A stretch of 64,000 bases of DNA. Source: Saccharibacillus sp. O23 (GTDB lineage Bacteria > Bacillota > Bacilli > Paenibacillales > Paenibacillaceae). Location: NCBI RefSeq assembly GCF_002205895.1, contig NZ_NJDE01000001.1, positions 62,001 through 126,000 of the forward strand, in the 5' to 3' direction. The notes under the pieces were generated by a model. That model saw only the letters and a program-made list of their open reading frames with translations. It searched no databases and was not told the DNA's origin. This document shows, piece after piece, positions 58,913 through 64,000 of the stretch (the first letter of the stretch is position 1; each line of letters begins with the position of its first letter). The position numbers and the translations under genes are program-made.

Positions 58913-59866
58913 TCAGGAATCGATCAGCCCCGCCGCAAGCGCCGTCAGGCGATACGACTCCAACCGCTCCTCGTACCCGATCGCCGGACAAACGAGCATG
59001 ATCTCGTCGGCTTGATACAGAGCGCGAAGCTCCAACAGCCGCTCGCGCACGCGCTGCACGTCGCCGACGATCAGCGACAGCCGGTCGTCGTCGCCTTTCA
59101 GCTCCGAACGGCCGACCGGCGATTCCGGGAACTGCGCCCGGAATCTTTCGGCCAACGTGAGAGCCGCGCTGTCGCTGGCCGCGCAGATCACGTGCACCGC
59201 GACCATGACTTTCGCCTGTTCGCGCGTCTCGGAAGGCTGATAGGCTTCGCGGTAAGACTGCACGATCTCCGGTCCGTCGCTCGTGCTCATGAACTGCCCG
59301 AACGCGTAATAGGCCCCGCAGGAAGCGGCCAACCCCGCGCTCTTGGTATTGGTCCCGAGCATCCACAGCTCGGGCGGCTGCACAGGGTTCGGCCGGGCGC
59401 GCACCGGCTCGCCGTCGTAGCGGTAAGCGCCGCTCATCAGCTGGCAGAGCTGCTCCACTTTCTCCGGCATCTCGCCCACATGCGCGAGGAAATTCCCGCT
59501 CAGCGCCATCGTCGTATGCGCGTCGCCGCCCGGCGCGCGGCCGATCCCGAGATCGATCCGGCCCGGATACAAGGCCGCCAACATGTTGAAGCACTCCGCG
59601 ACCTTAAGCGGACTATAGTGCGGCAGCAGCACCGCGCCCGCGCCGATGCGAATCCGGCTCGTACGCGCCCCTATATGCGCCAGCATCACTTCCGGCGCGG
59701 TGCAGGCCAGACTGTCCATGCCGTGGTGCTCCGACAGCCAATACCGTTCGTATCCCCATTCTTCCGCAAGCGTCGCCAGCCTTGCCGACTGGCTCAACGC
59801 TTCTTCGTCCGAAGCGCCGCCGAGCCTCGGCGACATATCCAGAATGCCCAACGTCAATTTGTCCAT
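58913..59866 (-). CDS. Luciferase-like (LLM) flavin monooxygenase, MsnO8-type
   Basis: 317 residues, TIM-barrel bacterial luciferase-like fold. It has L-G-I-L-D-M-S-P near the start, then Y-W-L-S-E-H-H-G-M around residue 42, R-I-R-I-G-A-G-A-V-L-L-P-H-Y-S-P and the R-I-D-L-G-I-G-R-A-P-G-G flavin/phosphate region, all typical of the MsnO8 group. These enzymes use reduced FMN and oxygen on unknown substrates. AAGGGGTAAGG precedes the ATG. It is a single gene; the 270-bp gap to dgt holds nothing recognisable. Confidence 0.93.
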   Translation of the reverse strand: MDKLTLGILDMSPRLGGASDEEALSQSARLATLAEEWGYERYWLSEHHGMDSLACTAPEVMLAHIGARTSRIRIGAGAVLLPHYSPLKVAECFNMLAALYPGRIDLGIGRAPGGDAHTTMALSGNFLAHVGEMPEKVEQLCQLMSGAYRYDGEPVRARPNPVQPPELWMLGTNTKSAGLAASCGAYYAFGQFMSTSDGPEIVQSYREAYQPSETREQAKVMVAVHVICAASDSAALTLAERFRAQFPESPVGRSELKGDDDRLSLIVGDVQRVRERLLELRALYQADEIMLVCPAIGYEERLESYRLTALAAGLIDS

Positions 59867-60136
59867 GTTGCCTTACCCCTTCCTTGACGTCCGAATTTCT
59901 TCGGTCCGCCGCCCGATCCGCCATCCTCGGCCGATTCGGCCGCGAAGTCGTTCGAAGCCGGCCCGGCGCTCCTAGGCCGTGCACGCGACCTTAACGACTT
60001 GCATCTTTAGCCGCCTTTTCGCCCTCTACTCTGCTGCGTCAGTGCCTCTTGACGTGCCCCGCATGCCTCCGGGAACCTTCGTCGTCGAGAACGAAATTCG
60101 TCTGCATCCGCTTCGTTCGCAATTCGCGCACGCGCC

Positions 60137-61543
60137 TTAGTCGATGTCGTAGATGGAGCCGACCTTCAGGCCGTACAGCTCGTTATAGATTTTCTCCGCA
60201 TACATGTCGGTCATGCCCGCGATGTAGTCGATCACCATGCGTTCCCAAGTCCATACCGGCGTCTCCTGCCGCTGATCGCGTTCAAAGCGGTGAATCCAGT
60301 CGCCGGGAATGATCGAAACGGCCGTTTTGGGATCGACGAACGCGTCCCACAGCCGCCGGATGATCCATTCGCTGCGTTTTTGCAGACGCTGCACGCGCAG
60401 GTCGCGAATCATGGTGACCCACGCGAAGCTTTTCAGCACGCTCACCGTCCGCAGCATATCGTCGTTTTCCGCGCCGTCTTTGACGAACGTTACTTTTTTC
60501 CAATTGCCGTCGTCGATCACGCCCAAGCTGCTTACGAAATGATTGACCCAATACGCTTTCACTTCGCGGCGCGTCCGGGAGAAATCGCGGTCGCACACCG
60601 GCCATTTCATGTTCCAGACTCTCAGGTAATCGTCCAACACTTCGCTGACCTTCATGCTGATCGATTCGCGGTCCACGCCCTGCCACACCCGGTCTTCCAG
60701 CGTTTGAATTTTCTCCAGAATCAGCCGGTGCGTGCCTTCGTCGTGCATAAAATGCTCGTGGACTTCGATCTTGCCCGCTTTGATCCCGTCTTCGAGATCG
60801 TGCGCGGAATACGCGATGTCGTCGCACAGATCCATCAACTGCGCTTCCAGCGTCGTTTTGCGTTCCGGAATGCGCCATTCTTTGCGGATCTCCGAGATGT
60901 AGTTCCATTCGTTCCTGTACATGCCTTTTTTATTTTCAAGCCCGGAGAACGGATATTTGTTAATCCCCAGAAGAACCGCGTCCGACAGATTCAGCCCGTC
61001 GAGATTCTCCCGCTTCTCCAGAAACATCATTAACCGAAAATTATGGGCGTTGCCCTCGAAATGTTCGTACCGGTAGCGCATTTCGCTGCGTTTCTCGCGT
61101 TTTTGCTCGGCCGATTCTTTTTTGCCGCGAAGCGCTTTGCGGGTGCGTTCTTCGATCAGCTTCTCCAGAATGTCGGCCAGCACTTCCTCGCCTTTGTGCC
61201 CGAACGGCGGATGGCCGAAGTCGTGCGCGATCGACGCGCATTCCACGACTTCCGGATTCAGCACCAGCCCCGGATGGTCGGCGCGTTCCAGCGTGATCTC
61301 GGGATATTGGAACACGAGATTCTTGGCCGCCTGCCGCGCGATCTGCGCCACTTCCAGCGAGTGCGTCAGCCGCGTGCGGTAATAATCGCCCGTTCCCGCG
61401 CCGAATACCTGCGATTTGCCCTGCAGGCGGCGGAAGGTCGGGGAGTGGATCAACCTCGAATAGTCGCGCTCGAACGCGGACCGCGAAGCTTCGTGCTTGT
61501 CTTCGGCATACTGCCGGTGTTCTCTTTTATTCGTCAAACTCAT
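60137..61543 (-). CDS. dgt: Deoxyguanosinetriphosphate triphosphohydrolase-like protein
   Basis: 468-residue HD-domain dNTPase that splits dNTPs into deoxynucleoside and triphosphate. The metal ligands are in R-L-T-H-S-L-E-V (His), I-A-H-D-F-G-H-P-P-F-G-H (His-Asp) and later D-D-I-A-Y-S-A-H-D (Asp), with F-E-G-N-A-H-N-F-R in between. It may control dNTP pools or limit phage. A strong promoter is visible upstream (61590-61617). Confidence 0.95.
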   Translation of the reverse strand: MSLTNKREHRQYAEDKHEASRSAFERDYSRLIHSPTFRRLQGKSQVFGAGTGDYYRTRLTHSLEVAQIARQAAKNLVFQYPEITLERADHPGLVLNPEVVECASIAHDFGHPPFGHKGEEVLADILEKLIEERTRKALRGKKESAEQKREKRSEMRYRYEHFEGNAHNFRLMMFLEKRENLDGLNLSDAVLLGINKYPFSGLENKKGMYRNEWNYISEIRKEWRIPERKTTLEAQLMDLCDDIAYSAHDLEDGIKAGKIEVHEHFMHDEGTHRLILEKIQTLEDRVWQGVDRESISMKVSEVLDDYLRVWNMKWPVCDRDFSRTRREVKAYWVNHFVSSLGVIDDGNWKKVTFVKDGAENDDMLRTVSVLKSFAWVTMIRDLRVQRLQKRSEWIIRRLWDAFVDPKTAVSIIPGDWIHRFERDQRQETPVWTWERMVIDYIAGMTDMYAEKIYNELYGLKVGSIYDID

Positions 61544-61589
61544 ATCGGTCCCAGTCCGTCCTCTCTGTCAGATGAATCAGTTGGAGTCG

Positions 61590-61617
61590 ATTATACCCGT
61601 TTTCCCTGTCGTGTCAA
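61590..61617 (-). promoter_or_regulatory. dgt promoter
   Basis: Minus strand: TTGACA (61617-61612), 16 bp, TATAAT (61595-61590), 47 bp before the start codon. Confidence 0.85.
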
Positions 61618-61697
61618 AGACTTCGGGCGTCCGCTTTCCATTATACCAGAGAACGGGGCGGTAACCGGGGAACGGTTGTACGGCTGCGCAGAAAAAG

Positions 61698-61789
61698 AAC
61701 TCGAACCGCCGAACGCCCGCGCAGCCGAATCCGTCTCTGCCGATCAGGACGGCTGCGGGTTTGCGCGGATTCCGCGGTTCGAGTTTTTT
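61698..61789. terminator. Long nested hairpin terminator
   Basis: AACTCGAACCGC pairs with GCGGTTCGAGTT, enclosing an inner GCAGCC/GGCTGC stem; TTTTTT on the plus side and TTCTTTTTC on the minus side. It ends the membrane-protein gene on the minus strand. Confidence 0.7.
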
Positions 61790-61817
61790 GGGGGAATGTT
61801 GCGGGGTTATGGTTCGC

Positions 61818-62333
61818 TTATCCGTTCAAGCAATAGGTCCGCACCGCAGGCAGCAGCGTGACGATCAAGATCAGCAACCCGAGCGCCGTATAACCCAGAT
61901 GTACGGCGGCGACGGCGTTCATCATGTACGTCTGCACCATGATCCAGATGATCTGTCCGAAGCCGACATAGAGCGATAGCGCCCAGACCGGATGAAGTTC
62001 GCCGCGATACGGATTGACGGCTTCCGCGATCGGCCAATTCGGTTGACGCCGGAGCGCGTAAGCGACCAGCAGCGGCAAGACGCCGAAGACCAACAGGAGC
62101 AGAATGCCGGGGATCAGATAACTCGGGAAAAAGGTCCGTTCGAGAATCGAAAGCGGCATGCCCATCTTCTCCCCGCTCGGATCGGCGATCAGCATGACGC
62201 CGCCTCCGATCGCGCCGAGGCCGAGGATCATATGGAGCACGATCAAGACGAAAACGGCAGGCGAGATGCGGCGGCGGACGGTTTGAGATTGCGGCATTCG
62301 GCTTACCGCTTGAGAGGGATTCGTATTTCGCAT
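61818..62333 (-). CDS. Hypothetical four-helix membrane protein
   Basis: 171 residues from the ATG at 62333, which has a perfect AAGGAGG eight bases upstream. A polar N-terminus (~25 residues) is followed by four membrane helices (~28-50, 72-95, 117-137, 143-165). I recognise no family or catalytic motif. It is a single gene between dgt and the lysis genes, with terminators on both sides. Confidence 0.8.
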   Translation of the reverse strand: MRNTNPSQAVSRMPQSQTVRRRISPAVFVLIVLHMILGLGAIGGGVMLIADPSGEKMGMPLSILERTFFPSYLIPGILLLLVFGVLPLLVAYALRRQPNWPIAEAVNPYRGELHPVWALSLYVGFGQIIWIMVQTYMMNAVAAVHLGYTALGLLILIVTLLPAVRTYCLNG

Positions 62334-62448
62334 ATCCGGTTCCTCCTTCAAGATTTGTTTGCGTTAAAAGCATACGGTATGGGCTTACCGTAACGGAAAC
62401 GGGCATCGAGACGCACGGACATGAGTCACAGCCGGATCTATAAAACAC

Positions 62449-62492
62449 AAAAAAGCCTCGCCGAACTTCCGGAGTCGGAAATTCGGCGAGGC
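62449..62492 (-). terminator. Intrinsic terminator after the amidase
   Basis: GCCTCGCCGAA / TTCGGCGAGGC with an inner TTCCG/CGGAA stem; six T's on the minus strand. It ends the holin-endolysin unit. Confidence 0.88.
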
Positions 62493-62531
62493 GGGGATTC
62501 GAAGCGTTCGCAAACGACGATGCACGGATGG

Positions 62532-63614
62532 TCATACTGATTCGGACGAAACCGGCGGCGACGCAGAAATCAGTCCAGAGGCAGACCGCAGACGGTTCGC
62601 CCGCTCATGCGCGGCGTCCGCCGCTTTCGTATCGCCGACTGCTTTGGCGCGATACCAAGCGGGCGACAGCCAGCGGAAGATCAGCTCCTGCGCGTTCAAC
62701 TTGTGCAGCTTGATAGCCGCAGGCAGCTTGCGCCCCGCATCGTCGACACCTGCCGCGGAACGCAAATTGACGGCAAGGCGGTGAAAATGGTCCGCTTCCG
62801 GCTGCTGACCCGCCGCTTTGGCCGCCGCCCAAGCGGGGCGCACGTACTCGGCAACCAGCGCCAGCGCAAGATCGGCCGGCAGCGGGACGAAGTCGGGCTG
62901 CGCTGGTTGTGACGGTTGCCCCGACGACGAGGGCGGCGTGGTTGCGGAGCTTGCTGAGCCGGTTGCGGTGCCGGGCGAAACAGGCGAGCCTCCCGGCGGC
63001 GCAGCTTGAGGTGGCTTGACCGGGGAAGACGGCTGACCGGGCGACGACGACGAAGACCTGCCGAGTTCGGCCGAGACGTCCGCGATCAGATCCTTAAGCG
63101 TTCGCCCGCCGGCCTTGAGCGCGTTGTCGCAGTCGATCTTGCGCGCGGGGTCCAGCTGTTTATGGCTCGGGATAAAGAGATGCGGCGATTTGTTCCACTT
63201 GGCGCAGCAGTAGGCGAGATACCAGACAAACTTTTGATAAGCCGCTTCGAAATCGATGCCGCCCCCGTAACACAGTTCCACGCCCAATGCCGCATCGTTG
63301 GCGTTATAACCGAAACGTTCGTTGTCGGTCGTCACGTTGTAGAGCACATGCCAAGCTTTCTCCGCCGCGTCCGGCCCGGTTCCGGTCGGGATGATCTCCA
63401 AGATCCTTCGGTCGTCAATAAACGTATGCGCCGACGCAGACCGTCCAGTGAGCGTATTGAAATAGCGATAATGATTCTCTGCGTCCGCGCCCGGATTCCC
63501 CGTATCGTGCGCGACAAAAAAAACCGGCGCTCCGGTGGTTAACCGGAGGCCGGGCCTGGTGTTGGAGCGCTTGGCGATGTAGCAGCGCTCGATGGGGTAT
63601 TTGCTTAGATTCAA
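62532..63614 (-). CDS. N-acetylmuramoyl-L-alanine amidase (endolysin-like)
   Basis: 360 residues from a TTG start with GGAGGAGG seven bases upstream. The Amidase_2 domain (~20-180) has zinc ligands in F-V-A-H-D-T-G-N, S-A-H-T-F and P-S-H-K-Q-L-D-P-A-R-K-I-D-C-D, cutting the bond between muramic acid and the peptide. A Ser/Pro/Gly-rich linker (~185-235) leads to a helical C-terminal domain that should bind the cell wall. There is no signal peptide, and a holin gene precedes it by 21 bp: a phage-type lysis cassette in which the holin releases the enzyme. Confidence 0.92.
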   Translation of the reverse strand: MNLSKYPIERCYIAKRSNTRPGLRLTTGAPVFFVAHDTGNPGADAENHYRYFNTLTGRSASAHTFIDDRRILEIIPTGTGPDAAEKAWHVLYNVTTDNERFGYNANDAALGVELCYGGGIDFEAAYQKFVWYLAYCCAKWNKSPHLFIPSHKQLDPARKIDCDNALKAGGRTLKDLIADVSAELGRSSSSSPGQPSSPVKPPQAAPPGGSPVSPGTATGSASSATTPPSSSGQPSQPAQPDFVPLPADLALALVAEYVRPAWAAAKAAGQQPEADHFHRLAVNLRSAAGVDDAGRKLPAAIKLHKLNAQELIFRWLSPAWYRAKAVGDTKAADAAHERANRLRSASGLISASPPVSSESV

Positions 63615-63635
63615 TGTTCTGCCTCCTCCGGCCGT

Positions 63636-63998
63636 TTAAGCCGTTTTGTTGTCTTCGGTCTCCGGAACTTTGGCCGCGACTTCTTCGGCTTTTTCCGCTT
63701 TTACCGACTCGGGCTGCTCTTCGGATATCAACTGCGGGTTTTCTGTCGGGCCGGACTTCGATTCGAAAATATGCACCGCGTTCCGTAAAATGTCCGGCAT
63801 CGGCACGCCCATCTTACCCATGTTCTCGATGACGGACAGCAACTCGTTAGCCAGATAAAAAAAGACGACCGCATCCCTGAACATATGCAGATTTCCCAAC
63901 CCTTTGTCGACCAAATGCGCGATGCCGACGACCGCAAAGATGGCGACCTTCCGAACGATGCCGACGAATCCTACTCGGCTGCGAAGTTCGCCCCGATA
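63636..63998 (-). CDS. Phage-type holin, 5' partial
   Basis: The frame is open to the right edge, so the N-terminus is missing; about 120 residues are visible. The edge-proximal part reads R-G-E-L-R-S-R-V-G-F-V-G-I-V-R-K, then two membrane helices (~V-A-I-F-A-V-V-G-I-A-H and F-R-D-A-V-V-F-F-Y-L-A-N-E-L-L-S), the pattern of the toxin-secretion/phage-lysis holin family. A charged C-terminal tail (E-K-A-E-E-V-A) follows. It is immediately upstream of the amidase gene, so together they form a lysis module of a prophage or phage-tail bacteriocin lying beyond the window. Confidence 0.9.
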   Translation of the reverse strand, partial: YRGELRSRVGFVGIVRKVAIFAVVGIAHLVDKGLGNLHMFRDAVVFFYLANELLSVIENMGKMGVPMPDILRNAVHIFESKSGPTENPQLISEEQPESVKAEKAEEVAAKVPETEDNKTA

Positions 63999-64000
63999 CC

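Overview
The window looks like chromosomal DNA of a Gram-positive, Paenibacillaceae-type bacterium with fairly high GC (Paenibacillus or Saccharibacillus-like; the genus cannot be proven from here and GC was judged by eye). Supporting signs are SLH-domain surface proteins, strong AGGAGG ribosome sites, a CIRCE element before groES-groEL, LicT-type antitermination with catabolite (cre) sites, a MocR regulator, an SleB-type cell-wall hydrolase, and a gene order tsaE-tsaB-rimI-tsaD // ABC-F ... groES-groEL resembling the Bacillus subtilis ydiB-to-groEL region. About 49 protein genes are supported. No rRNA, tRNA, CRISPR array or insertion sequence was seen.

Layout. 1-4.3 kb: 3' part of an SLH surface protein, a thioredoxin pair, a GntR regulator. 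4.3-7.5 kb: a Gfo/Idh/MocA oxidoreductase, then an MFS exporter divergent from a CGNR zinc-finger regulator. 7.5-12.5 kb: a beta-glucoside locus (6-phospho-beta-glucosidase, LicT, PTS IIBCA); each gene has its own promoter with an overlapping cre-like site and its own RAT/terminator. 12.5-24 kb: a membrane-anchored Mrr-like nuclease, a PAS-GAF-GGDEF-EAL protein, a GH42 beta-galactosidase divergent from an AraC regulator, a large SLH protein with Ig-like repeats, an epimerase-like protein and another AraC regulator. 24-34 kb: groESL, moaB, 5-formyl-THF cyclo-ligase, ABC-F ATPase, a cluster of seven DnaA boxes, then the t6A-modification operon (tsaE, tsaB, rimI, tsaD and an unknown gene). 34-41 kb: a small membrane protein, an ABC-2 transporter and a 1.5-kilo-residue glutamate synthase large subunit. 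41-47 kb: a 252-bp nested palindrome, a YhgE/Pip membrane protein with its TetR regulator, a UPF0173 hydrolase and a cell-wall hydrolase. 47-62 kb: an ECF sigma/RskA anti-sigma pair and mixed housekeeping and transport genes. 62.5-64 kb: an endolysin-like amidase and a holin running off the right edge, the start or end of a phage-derived lysis module.

The regulatory logic is unusually legible. Beta-glucosides would relieve LicT-dependent termination at three separate leaders, while CcpA would repress all three promoters at cre sites overlapping the -35 boxes. Four other regulators sit next to their likely targets with visible repeat operators (CGNR/MFS, TetR/YhgE, MocR/EamA, HrcA/groESL).

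The most interesting non-coding signals are: (i) two copies, 8.8 kb apart, of a ~195-bp element built from four copies of a 26-nt unit in forward-forward-reverse-reverse order with conserved spacing; (ii) a 252-bp nested palindrome upstream of gltB; (iii) the DnaA-box cluster between the ABC-F gene and the tsaD operon; and (iv) a variant RAT in front of bglA.
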